Part shown: piece after piece, positions 37,744-46,247 of the stretch
How positions within the stretch are numbered: the first letter of the stretch is position 1
Layout of the letters: each line of letters starts with the position of its first letter
Source: Mojavia pulchra JT2-VF2
Lineage (GTDB): Bacteria > Cyanobacteriota > Cyanobacteriia > Cyanobacteriales > Nostocaceae
Direction of reading: 5' to 3'
Length of the DNA: 64,000 nucleotides
Assembly (NCBI GenBank): GCA_019359325.1
Contig: JAHHHN010000005.1
Span: forward strand, 310,001 to 374,000
Program-made: the position numbers and the translations under genes
The notes under the pieces: model-generated
Told to the model about the DNA's origin: nothing
Seen by the model: the letters and a program-made list of their open reading frames with translations, nothing else
The model's database searches: none

Positions 37744-37986
37744 ATGGGAAAAGCAGGTAAAGCACTGAAACAGGTGTTAGAACTCTACGGCATCAGCCAA
37801 AACAAATTAGCAGTGGCAATGGGAACAGGACGGCCAAATGTTCACCGTTGGGTGAATGAAATTAGAGATCCTGTTGCTGATACGCTGTTAGAAATTCGTG
37901 ATGCACTCAAAAGAATTAATCCAGCCGCAGCAGAAGAGTTTATAAGGCTGTACTTAGGAGATGCTAATGATGACCAGCAAGTTTAA
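37744..37986 (+). CDS. XRE-family HTH regulator
   Basis: 80 residues. Helix-turn-helix about 10-65 (LKQVLELYGISQNKLAVAMGTGRPNVHRWVNEIRDP). It converges on dndC: its stop codon overlaps the dndC stop codon by four bases. Likely regulates itself and neighbouring dnd genes, perhaps through the palindromes at 37654-37706; this is inferred from position only. Confidence 0.85.
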   Translation: MGKAGKALKQVLELYGISQNKLAVAMGTGRPNVHRWVNEIRDPVADTLLEIRDALKRINPAAAEEFIRLYLGDANDDQQV

Positions 37987-39641
37987 GCCTTTGTCTGTTT
38001 CTTTTTAAATTTCACATTTGCCCAAGTCTGTGCATTGTCAGCAGATTTGGTAGTATTTGTTGTATCAATTCGTGTATCGGCTATACTTGCTTGTTCCTCT
38101 GGTGCGGCAAAATCTGCGAAAGTTAGCTGCTTAACTTTCTCAATATCACCTTGTTCAACTGCTGTTTTCAAATCTCGTGTTAGACGAGCATTTTTCACTG
38201 CTTCATCTTTAGAACGAGAACTGGTAATAAAGCATTGCTCTAAGCTTTCGTAAATTCCTATACGACGCGACATTTTCCGAAATTGGCGTTCTGTGTCTAA
38301 AAGTTTTGCTATCAGTTCCAAGTGCATCTCATCATCTGCACAGACTTCTTCTAACACAGCCCATTCATCGCTGCCTAATAAGCTAAAATCTGCACCTGGA
38401 CGCGGATCTTTAAATTCTTCACCTGTGACTTCTTGATAAATGCGGGGTAAGCTATCGTCAAACTCGTGTTTTTCTTCTAACCAAATACGGCGAATTTCAC
38501 TCAGTTCTTCTAGGGAGATAAGAGTAATGTCGCGCATATTTTCCGGTGCTGTTTGACGGATTTTTGTTTGTGCTTCTAAAACTCGTTTTAACCAATGTTC
38601 ACGCCAGTATTTTGTATATGGCCCTGGTATTGGTTCAACAGAGACTTTTCCATCTTTATTGCGTTCAAATAATTGGACTTCTCCTCGACGAAGCCTTCGG
38701 AAGTCTCTTTTGTCTCTATCATCTTCAGCATCTAATTCATTACGGATATCTAATAAAGGCTGCATCCATTGTTTTTCTTCATCATTCTGGATCATCGCCT
38801 GCATAGATTTATCTTGATTAACTAGTGTACAAACCCAGCAGCCAAATCGTGAATCACCACAACTGGGAGTTGAGGTATCAATAACTAGGGGACATTCGTT
38901 GTCTGCTGTTGCACCTCGATACAGACTGAATAATTCTTTATTACTTTTTCCCCACGGATTATTACTCTGATTCAGATAAATCCAAACTTCATTATTACTC
39001 CAATCCTCAATAGGAGTATAAATTAAAGAATTAGGCAGACTAGCGTTAGGGCTAAGTCTATCCCGTACTCTACCTGCTTGATGCTTCTTCATAGTGGCAG
39101 CACGTTTAGCACTTTCTGCTTTACGAGTACCTAAGACAAGAATTGTTTCGCCATTAGCTCTAACTATTTGACGGATGAACTGATTGGCAGGATTGATCTT
39201 CAAACGTGGTGTACACCAGCGGAACTGGTTACGAGGTGCTGGATAGCCTTTACCAATAAGATTGACCCAAAATGTGTCTTCAATTACTGGTTGCAGCAGA
39301 TGTGGCTCAATCGGCATTCCTTTTTCTTTTGCAGCAGATTCCAACTGCTTCATCGATTGACGAACCCAAGCAGAAACAACTGGATTCTCTACCTTAGTGT
39401 CTGTTGTAATAACATGAATAGTTTTAGTTCTTTTTTCTGGAGGGAGAGCCGCGATCGCATTCCAAACAAGCTGCAAAACTGCACTAGAATCTTTACCCCA
39501 AGACACGCCTATAATCCAAGGTATCGCATCTAAACAATACAATTCTTGAATTTCAGTGGTAAGAGCTTGGATATCTTCTACTAACTCTGCTACAGTACGT
39601 GTCTGCTGGCCTTTATTTTCTGGTTGTTGTGCTTCAGTCAT
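37983..39641 (-). CDS. dndC: DNA phosphorothioation sulfurtransferase DndC
   Basis: 552 residues. PAPS-reductase-like ATP pyrophosphatase: P-loop VSWGKDSSAVLQLVW (about 47-61), VITTDTKVENPVV, and cysteines of a 4Fe-4S centre in CPLVIDTSTPSCGDSRFGCWVC (about 255-276). DndC activates the DNA backbone or transfers sulfur from a cysteine desulfurase; no dndA/iscS gene is in the window, so a housekeeping desulfurase is presumed. Divergent from dndB with palindromes between (39642-39798). Confidence 0.95.
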   Translation of the reverse strand: MTEAQQPENKGQQTRTVAELVEDIQALTTEIQELYCLDAIPWIIGVSWGKDSSAVLQLVWNAIAALPPEKRTKTIHVITTDTKVENPVVSAWVRQSMKQLESAAKEKGMPIEPHLLQPVIEDTFWVNLIGKGYPAPRNQFRWCTPRLKINPANQFIRQIVRANGETILVLGTRKAESAKRAATMKKHQAGRVRDRLSPNASLPNSLIYTPIEDWSNNEVWIYLNQSNNPWGKSNKELFSLYRGATADNECPLVIDTSTPSCGDSRFGCWVCTLVNQDKSMQAMIQNDEEKQWMQPLLDIRNELDAEDDRDKRDFRRLRRGEVQLFERNKDGKVSVEPIPGPYTKYWREHWLKRVLEAQTKIRQTAPENMRDITLISLEELSEIRRIWLEEKHEFDDSLPRIYQEVTGEEFKDPRPGADFSLLGSDEWAVLEEVCADDEMHLELIAKLLDTERQFRKMSRRIGIYESLEQCFITSSRSKDEAVKNARLTRDLKTAVEQGDIEKVKQLTFADFAAPEEQASIADTRIDTTNTTKSADNAQTWANVKFKKKQTKA

Positions 39642-39798
39642 TGCTTCCTACCTCTGGACATTTGGGCGTTACCGCTTTTTTTCTACCCCAGCGTATGGAA
39701 TGCGCGGGTTCCCAAATAGTTTTTAAAAACTGATTAACTAGTATCTAACTTTTTGAACAATATAGCTATATTACAAGACTAAGTTTTTAAAAATTCAT
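39642..39798. promoter_or_regulatory. dndC-dndB divergent promoter with palindromes
   Basis: AGTTTTTAAAAACT at 39718-39731 is a perfect 14-bp palindrome; a close copy AAGTTTTTAAAAATT lies at 39781-39795, only a few bases before the dndB ATG (39799). AATATAGCTATATT (39759-39772) is another perfect palindrome between them. These could be sites for a regulator acting on both transcripts; DndB-type and XRE proteins are the local candidates. Confidence 0.55.
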
Positions 39799-41397
39799 AT
39801 GAGTGACATTGTATCTGACCCCACTGCTGATATTGCTAGAGAGTACCTAGAACGAGAAAAAAAAGAAAAAGAAGTACTAGCGTTACTTTTAGAGAAGTTT
39901 TTAGAGAAAAAAGACCAAATTATTGTTCAAAAAACCGAAATGGGAGGTACAGAAGCTTATATTGGCTCTGTTACTCTAGAATGGTTTGCGGGTCGAGTTC
40001 ACTTCGCTTCTGGTTTACCTCTTCTGCAAAAAAAGTACAATCCAGAGACAGATAATATCGAAATTGACGCGGATAGTATTGACGAAATTCAACAGCGTCC
40101 CCTTGACTGGTCACGTCAAGCACCGCTAGTTCAGTATTTGGCTGCGAGACAAAACCACAAATTTCCCCCAGTCCTAGTAGTAATTAATCAGCCTTGGGTG
40201 GATCACCCTAAAGCTGCTGAATGGGATGGTGAGGGACGTGCGAGAAAGTCTACTACTGATTTTACACCCCTAGATAAAGATGGTAAGGTCGGCTTACTCA
40301 ATGTTTCTGAAGAGAATGTGACCATCTATGCACTGGATGGTCAACACCGATTAATGGGAGTGCAAGGGTTGATAGAGTTAATTAAAACTGGCAAACTCCA
40401 GCGATATAAAAAGGATAAAACAGCTGATGATAGTTTTATCACAGTTTCAGATTTGTTAGAGCAGTATCAAGTAGATCCTGTTTATTTACAAAGCTTACCT
40501 AAAGAAAAAATTGGTATTGAATTTATTTGTGCTGTTAATGCTGGGGAGACTCGCACCGAAGCAAGGCGGAGGGTGAGGTCAGTTTTTGTTCATGTTAACT
40601 TAATGGCTGCACCTTTAACTAAAGGTCAGTTAGCACAATTAAATGAAGATGATGGTTTTGCAATTGTGGCAAGAAAAATAGCGGTTACTCACCCACTTTT
40701 AGAACAAAAACCAAATCGAAATCCCCGCGTTAATTGGAATAGTGCAACGGTAGCGGCAAATTCTACAGTTTTGACAACTTTGCAAGCGTTGCAAGATATG
40801 TCAGAAAGATACTTGGGCCACAAGTTTCCGCAGTGGAAACCTTTTGAGAAAGGATTAATTCCTATGCGTCCAGAAGATGAGGAAATTGAACAGGGAATAG
40901 AAGAATTCACCAAACTTTTTAATAATTTGGCAAGCTTACCTAGTTATAAGATTCTGGAACACGAAGATACGCCGATTTTAAGAAGGTTTAGCTTTGAAAA
41001 AGGTGGTGGTGAGGGAAATATGCTTTTCCGCCCTGTGGCGCAAGTTGCTTTAGCACAAGCTTTGGGATTTTTAGTTTTTAAAAAAGGTTTTTCTTTAACC
41101 ACTATTTTTAAGAAATTACGAAAGTTTGACCAGCAAGGGGGTTTTACTGGTATGGAATATCCCCAGTCTCTCTGGTATGGGGTTTTGTATGACCCTAATA
41201 AAAAGCGAGTGCAGGTTTCGGGAAAAGAATTGGCTGCAAAGTTATTAATTTATATTCTAGGTGGAATTCAGGATTCAATGGAACGTGCTGAACTTCGTAA
41301 GGCTTTGGCTAATGCTAGGACTGTAGAAAATAAAACAATTGGTTTTGATGGCGAGTTGGTTGAACCAAAGGAGGTAGGACTTCCACTTATTCTCTAA
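39799..41397 (+). CDS. dndB: DndB-like DGQHR-domain protein
   Basis: 532 residues. The family signature is DGQHRLMGVQGL (about 181-192), with ParB-like surroundings (LAARQNHKFPPVLVVINQPW, FICAVNAGETRTEARRRVRSVFVHVN). DndB proteins tune phosphorothioation and may repress dnd expression. It is longer than the ~360-residue DndB of enterobacteria, as is common in the DGQHR family. Divergent from dndC; followed by GIY-YIG-like and second DGQHR genes on the same strand. Confidence 0.88.
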   Translation: MSDIVSDPTADIAREYLEREKKEKEVLALLLEKFLEKKDQIIVQKTEMGGTEAYIGSVTLEWFAGRVHFASGLPLLQKKYNPETDNIEIDADSIDEIQQRPLDWSRQAPLVQYLAARQNHKFPPVLVVINQPWVDHPKAAEWDGEGRARKSTTDFTPLDKDGKVGLLNVSEENVTIYALDGQHRLMGVQGLIELIKTGKLQRYKKDKTADDSFITVSDLLEQYQVDPVYLQSLPKEKIGIEFICAVNAGETRTEARRRVRSVFVHVNLMAAPLTKGQLAQLNEDDGFAIVARKIAVTHPLLEQKPNRNPRVNWNSATVAANSTVLTTLQALQDMSERYLGHKFPQWKPFEKGLIPMRPEDEEIEQGIEEFTKLFNNLASLPSYKILEHEDTPILRRFSFEKGGGEGNMLFRPVAQVALAQALGFLVFKKGFSLTTIFKKLRKFDQQGGFTGMEYPQSLWYGVLYDPNKKRVQVSGKELAAKLLIYILGGIQDSMERAELRKALANARTVENKTIGFDGELVEPKEVGLPLIL

Positions 41398-41476
41398 TGA
41401 AAATACTTTAATTTTCTCCATCTATAAAATTCTTATGCTACCCTGATACTTTAATTGTATAAAGGGAGCCTTATCT

Positions 41477-42157
41477 GTGGCATGGTTACACGGCAATAAT
41501 GCTGTGCATCAGCTGAGTGAAAATGCTGTGTTGTACGATTTAGCGCAGATGCGTGGAAATGTTTCTGTTCTAAGTCGCATCCCAAATAATATTGGTGGTG
41601 TGTATGCTTGGTATCGTCGCTTTGAGATTGATACCAATGCTATGAATGATCCTGACCTATTTGTTAACTATATTCTTAAAGAACTTTATAAGGATCATTC
41701 GGCTTCAAGAGAAACAAGACTTCCGCCAATACACAAGATAAAACTACAACCAGATAATTCATTTTCAAAAGAGCTTTTGCTTAAAGAGTTAGCGACTGAT
41801 TCTTCCTTTCGGGAACTGCTCTTTATGCTTCTAAGCAATTCACTGATATTTCAGCAGCCGCTATACATAGGAAAAACAAATAATTTATATTCTCGCATTC
41901 GTAGTCATCTTAGTGAGGGGAGCATTTTACGTGAACGCTTAGCTGCTGCTGGACACAAAATTAATCGATGTAGGCTTTTAATTATTCACACTTCATATAT
42001 TAATTCAAGTACGGTTTCAGATGATATCAATGAAGACAACAACTTAGATAATCAATTGGATGAAGAGTGCGAATACCCTGAAACTGCTTCAGACAAACTA
42101 GTTGAAGATTTATTATCTAGACTATTTCTTCCGGCATTTACTCTTAGGTATGGTTAA
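41477..42157 (+). CDS. GIY-YIG-like nuclease-related protein
   Basis: 226 residues. GTG start with AAAGGGAG eight bases upstream. It contains GGVYAWYRRF (about 41-50) and, 80 residues later, QPLYIGKTNNLYSRIRSHL (about 126-144), which match the GIY and YIG halves of that nuclease domain including the conserved Arg; EDLLSRLF near the C-terminus could supply the metal-binding Glu. The distance between halves is much longer than usual, so the fold has an insertion or is divergent. It sits between two DGQHR genes (nine bases before the second), so it probably acts with them, either in the dnd system or in a related restriction activity. Confidence 0.7.
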   Translation: MAWLHGNNAVHQLSENAVLYDLAQMRGNVSVLSRIPNNIGGVYAWYRRFEIDTNAMNDPDLFVNYILKELYKDHSASRETRLPPIHKIKLQPDNSFSKELLLKELATDSSFRELLFMLLSNSLIFQQPLYIGKTNNLYSRIRSHLSEGSILRERLAAAGHKINRCRLLIIHTSYINSSTVSDDINEDNNLDNQLDEECEYPETASDKLVEDLLSRLFLPAFTLRYG

Positions 42158-42166
42158 CACAATATT

Positions 42167-43411
42167 ATGTTGATATTTTTAAATAATGAAGGGAAATCAA
42201 GATTCAATAAACCTCTCTATGGTTTAACTGGTATTTATACTTTATCTGAAGGTATAGCACTTCCCTATGTTCTTTCACTGGTTGAAGTTAACAGAGCTAT
42301 TGATGAGTTAAAGATAGCTGAACAAATACCCGCTTCATTAGATACGAAATGGTCTCTTAAAGAGCTTTTTCAACGAGAAATTGATGAAAAGAGAGTAGAA
42401 GATGACATAGTTAAAGGTTATCTTTTAGATCCAAATAAGCTGAAGTTTTTTAATGCAATTACTATTGTATTAATGCCAAAGGACGGTAATGGCAATATTC
42501 AGGATACTTTTGATGAGACTACAAACGTAGCTTCTCCTCCCATACCTTGGGATGGTACTGATCCCGACGACGAACAATGGAAACATTTTCAAAGTGAGGT
42601 TGCGAACTTCGGGGGTATTCAATATCTTTCTACTGGAGTCTCTGCTCGGTTGCGTTGGGATGAAGATAGAGTACTAGCAGTGGCTGTAGATGGGCAACAT
42701 CGTCTTTGGGCGCTCCGTACCTTTCGTGAAGATCCAAGGTTTCGAGGTGGTACTCTTCGCCCAATTGAGCAACAAACAAAAATACCAATTTTATTTATCT
42801 TGCTTCATCCCAGTGCGGGCTTCAAGAATCTTCAAAGTGCTTCTGATTATTCAATTCGGGGAATCGCTCGTGAATTATTCACTGATTTGAATAAGAATGC
42901 TAAGACTGTAGATAAGGCTAGAGAGCTTATTCTTGATGATAAAAGCATTAGCGCCCAATGCGTTAGAACTTTATTAACGGAGAGTACGGGGGAAGATGCG
43001 AAAGATAAACTTCCTCTTTCTTTAGTACGGTGGCAAGACGATTCATACCGATTTGATAGCTCCTACTACTTAAATTCACTAGTTCATTTAGATTTCCTGA
43101 TTTCAGCAGCACTGGAGCTAAAACCGCCACGAGATCCAATGGAAAAAAAGCACGTACTAGATTTTATCGAAAGTATTGACTCTGCTCTTGGCACAGGTGA
43201 AGAAAAAGTTCAGTATGAGGGACGTACTCTTGAAGAATATTACATAGAAGACTATTGTGACGAAGATGGAAATCCTGATACACCATTTGCTCGAATACCA
43301 GAAAATTACCTTGCCTCTGCAATAGAAGGTTTTAAAGTTAACTTTCGTCCTTGGCTACTGAAAGCCACTTTTTTCACATTTAACTTTTTCGAGTTATCGT
43401 CTCACACCTAA
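42167..43411 (+). CDS. second DGQHR-domain protein
   Basis: 414 residues with signature VDGQHRLWALRTF (about 177-189) and RLRWDEDRVLAVA before it, similar in plan to DndB but clearly a separate subfamily (FFNAITIVLMPKDGNG, FTDLNKNAKTVDKARELIL). The gene follows the GIY-YIG gene by nine bases. The C-terminus ends abruptly in FFTFNFFELSSHT next to a broken DUF3370 fragment, so it may have been truncated by the insertion or rearrangement there. Function: likely DNA-modification related by family. Confidence 0.8.
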   Translation: MLIFLNNEGKSRFNKPLYGLTGIYTLSEGIALPYVLSLVEVNRAIDELKIAEQIPASLDTKWSLKELFQREIDEKRVEDDIVKGYLLDPNKLKFFNAITIVLMPKDGNGNIQDTFDETTNVASPPIPWDGTDPDDEQWKHFQSEVANFGGIQYLSTGVSARLRWDEDRVLAVAVDGQHRLWALRTFREDPRFRGGTLRPIEQQTKIPILFILLHPSAGFKNLQSASDYSIRGIARELFTDLNKNAKTVDKARELILDDKSISAQCVRTLLTESTGEDAKDKLPLSLVRWQDDSYRFDSSYYLNSLVHLDFLISAALELKPPRDPMEKKHVLDFIESIDSALGTGEEKVQYEGRTLEEYYIEDYCDEDGNPDTPFARIPENYLASAIEGFKVNFRPWLLKATFFTFNFFELSSHT

Positions 43412-43450
43412 AAAAACTTTTGCGCCTTCTCTCTGCGCCTTTACGCGAAA

Positions 43451-43684
43451 TCATCCCTCCGTCCTCACCGTCACAACCTGCGGTGGCGTAGAATCTGGAG
43501 GATACAAAAAATCTACTTGTACTTGTCGGTTCTCTCCCCCTGGCATTCTCAGCGTTACCAACGGTTCACCCGTTTGTCTCCGCCGTTGTACCAAATACAC
43601 ATAGCGCGTTTTTTCTCCACCATTATCATCGGTATAACGCACCCTCACTGTACCGCGGAAAAATAGATGAGGATTTTTAATCAT
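43451..43684 (-). pseudogene. truncated 3' copy of an SLH-DUF3370 gene
   Basis: The 77 residues (FFRGTVRVRYTDDNGGEKTR ... VDFLYPPDSTPPQ) match the last ~75 residues of the complete protein at 55534-57429 with few changes, and the DNA is also closely similar (about 220 bp). No N-terminal SLH or DUF3370 body is present, so it is a remnant. Same orientation as the intact copy 12 kb away. Confidence 0.85.
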
Positions 43685-43788
43685 TTAGCAATTTCACGTC
43701 TCAAGCTTGATGAAACATCTCGTAGTTAAAGTTTATGCTTGCTTCATTTACTGTTTTCTTACCCTAACTTATTTATAAATGTAGTGTA

Positions 43789-45186
43789 ATGAAGCCTTTT
43801 GTTAAATTAATATTGGTTGCGGCTTTAGGACTGATTTTCAGTCTTGGCTTGCAATTCCTGCCTCAAGTAAACGCACAGCAACCTGTTTTAGCGATTAGCA
43901 AGATTCAAGCACAGTTAAATCAATTAAAACTGTTGTTGCAAAATAACCAATTTGCATATGCTCAAACTTTGTTGTCGAGGATTTCTGAATTGTTAAAACA
44001 ACTGCCCACTAGCTGCGCTGCTGTCTATGCTCATGTGAATTTAACAGAAAATATCATGAATTTGCACAGACAAGAAGAAAAAGGTAAAGTTTCGCAAAGT
44101 TGCCCTAGACCAGAACTAATAAATATTGACAATTTGGATTCTAGTGTAGCGGTTGTCTATCCAATTATTTTACAAGGCTATTTGGAAGTTATTGTCAAAT
44201 TCCTTGGAAGTGATAATATACATTGCTACACAAATAAGAATGTATCTGTAAGCCAAATTGATGAAGCTGTGATCAATCTGCGAGAACTAATGAGAACACG
44301 TAGTACTCTTCCTAAAGAAATTAAAACGGCATCTCAACAATTTTATGATTGGTTAATTAAACCCTTTGCAGCCGAACTAGAAACGGAAAAACATAGAGAT
44401 AAAAGCCAAATCAAAACTTTGGTGTTTGTACTTGACGGTTGTTTACAAAATCTGCCGATGTCAGTTCTATATGATGGGCAAAAATATCTGGTAGAAAGGT
44501 ATGCTATTGGTGTTACTCCTACTTTGCAATTATTATCTCCCAAACCTTTATTCAAAGAAAAGTTAAATGTGTTACTTGCTGGCGCAAGTAATGCTCCCAG
44601 TTTTGCCAAAGAACGTTTGGCTCCGTTAGAAAATGTAGAAGTAGAATTATTAGAAGTAAGTAAAGTAGTAGACAGTTTTAAAAAGCTGGAAAATGAAAAT
44701 TTTCTCCAAGAAAATTTACAAAAATGGATAAATTCAGACACATTTAATGTAGTTCATATTGCCACTCACGGCAAATTTAGTTCTAATCCAGAACAAACTT
44801 ACATCCTAGATTGGAATAAACGTATCCGAGTTAAAGATTTGGATACTTTATTAAAGATGAAAGACTTAACAAGAGCTAGCTCTGTGGAATTGTTAGTTCT
44901 CAGTGCTTGCGAAACAGCAATTGGAGACCGCCGAGCCGTTTTGGGTTTAGCAGGAGTAGCACTTCGCGCCGGAGCAAGTAGTACCTTAGCTACCCTTTGG
45001 CAAGTTAATGATGCTTCGACAACGGAATTTATGATTCGGTTTTACCAACAACTAAAAAAGCCAAAAATAACAAAGGCAGAAGCTCTACGAAATACTCAGC
45101 TTGCTTTTCTCAAGAATTATTCTGATACGGACTATAATCGTCCATATCATTGGGGGCCTTTTATTTTAGTAGGTAACTGGCTGTAA
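43789..45186 (+). CDS. exported CHAT-domain (caspase-like) protein
   Basis: 465 residues. N-terminal signal peptide (about 1-29, LILVAALGLIFSLGLQFLPQVNA) then a helical region and a C-terminal CHAT domain (about 200-465). The catalytic His-Cys dyad of the caspase fold is recognisable: His in VHIATHGKF (residue 327) and Cys in LSACETAIG (residue 374), followed by GLAGVALRAGASSTLATLWQV and WGPFILVGNW. Likely a secreted or periplasmic protease of unknown target. Neighbouring DUF928 and CHASE2 proteins form a recurrent cyanobacterial signalling set. Its 3' end overlaps that of the convergent DUF928 gene by 26 bases. Confidence 0.9.
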   Translation: MKPFVKLILVAALGLIFSLGLQFLPQVNAQQPVLAISKIQAQLNQLKLLLQNNQFAYAQTLLSRISELLKQLPTSCAAVYAHVNLTENIMNLHRQEEKGKVSQSCPRPELINIDNLDSSVAVVYPIILQGYLEVIVKFLGSDNIHCYTNKNVSVSQIDEAVINLRELMRTRSTLPKEIKTASQQFYDWLIKPFAAELETEKHRDKSQIKTLVFVLDGCLQNLPMSVLYDGQKYLVERYAIGVTPTLQLLSPKPLFKEKLNVLLAGASNAPSFAKERLAPLENVEVELLEVSKVVDSFKKLENENFLQENLQKWINSDTFNVVHIATHGKFSSNPEQTYILDWNKRIRVKDLDTLLKMKDLTRASSVELLVLSACETAIGDRRAVLGLAGVALRAGASSTLATLWQVNDASTTEFMIRFYQQLKKPKITKAEALRNTQLAFLKNYSDTDYNRPYHWGPFILVGNWL

Positions 45187-45985
45187 AATTTGCAATTATT
45201 GGCTCTTTGGCAACGTTTGCTAAACCAATTTGGGGTTGGGTTAATAATTCAACCCAGATTTTTTGGAAAGTAGAATTTTGGGGTTGATTAAGTCTGAGTT
45301 GAGCTAATTCAGTCAAAGCATCAATCCAGATGCCGTATTTAATGTAAATTTTAATACGCTCTAAACCATTTACAGCCGATTTTAACTCGTTTTCTAGTGC
45401 GGAAGACGGCGTTACTATTTCTACAATTCCTGTGAGTGAAGTGCGGCTTGGTGACACCTGAGAATTGCTTGTATTAGGACAAGTGATATCTAGATACCAA
45501 CGATATCTTTTCCCAGGTTCTAAAGCGTCAACTGTTGATGGTAAACTAATACTCATAATTCCTGGTCTATCGGGTAACTGAAAACTAGTTTTATATATTT
45601 CATTATTTTCATCCTGTAAGGAAAATTTTCCTGACGGTGCTTCTTGGTGGGTATAGGGAATATAAACCCACATAGTTGGGTGCTGATTTACAGTTAATTT
45701 TGAATGCAAACCACCTACTAAGCGAGTCAGCGGCGGTTTATCTTGCTTGTACAAACAATCGCCTCGACTTCCAGTCCCTTCTTGGCTAGGAGGAGTTCCT
45801 CTACCTGGAGGGTCTTTTTGTATTGAAATTAAGGGAATTTGTTTGATTTCTAGAGTGTAATTGGCAGAATTAGTTGATTGTGTGTTAGCAAGTGTAGGGG
45901 AAGCAATCGAAGCAGTAAGGCTTAAATTTATAATGAATGTTTTTGTAAGTGAAAATCTTGGAAGCTTTTCCTGGGTTAACTTCAT
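45161..45985 (-). CDS. DUF928-family exported protein
   Basis: 274 residues. Signal peptide about 1-33 ending in PTLANTQS; the family motif DPPGRGTPPSQEGTGSRGDC (about 58-77) and LTVNQHPTMWVYIPY, FQLPDRPGIMSISLP, YRWYLDITC are typical of DUF928. Function unknown; in cyanobacteria these genes often stand beside CHAT or CHASE2 genes, as here. C-terminal half is helical. Convergent overlap with the CHAT gene. Confidence 0.9.
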   Translation of the reverse strand: MKLTQEKLPRFSLTKTFIINLSLTASIASPTLANTQSTNSANYTLEIKQIPLISIQKDPPGRGTPPSQEGTGSRGDCLYKQDKPPLTRLVGGLHSKLTVNQHPTMWVYIPYTHQEAPSGKFSLQDENNEIYKTSFQLPDRPGIMSISLPSTVDALEPGKRYRWYLDITCPNTSNSQVSPSRTSLTGIVEIVTPSSALENELKSAVNGLERIKIYIKYGIWIDALTELAQLRLNQPQNSTFQKIWVELLTQPQIGLANVAKEPIIANFTASYLLK

Positions 45986-46165
45986 CTGTGCTTTCCTCCA
46001 AATGTTTCTTTGATGCTCATCTGTGGAGATGTCACAAGGAAAATCTCATATTTACTCATTAGATGACTACTAATCGCCAACTACCAATTTCTGAATTTTG
46101 TTAGAAATTCCCTGTAATGTATAGAAGAAGTGGCTATAGCAGTCCTAAATCATTCGTGAATAACA

Positions 46166-46198
46166 AGATCCCCGACTTCTTTAAGAAGTTGGGGATCT
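46166..46198. terminator. hairpin terminator or dispersed repeat after the AAA-like/CHASE2 gene
   Basis: AGATCCCCGACTTC / GAAGTTGGGGATCT forms a 14-bp stem with one G-U pair and a five-base loop. It lies 50 bases beyond the stop codon of the minus-strand gene. Similar AGATCCCC-type hairpins are frequent in these genomes, so it may be both. Confidence 0.6.
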
Positions 46199-46247
46199 AA
46201 GCCTCTCAGCCGGATTCAGCAACGCCCTTTTTTTTCAACTGGTAGAA

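Noticed and set aside
32664-43411. A cysteine desulfurase (dndA) in the island
   Set aside because: Looked for but not present; many dnd systems use a housekeeping IscS/SufS encoded elsewhere.
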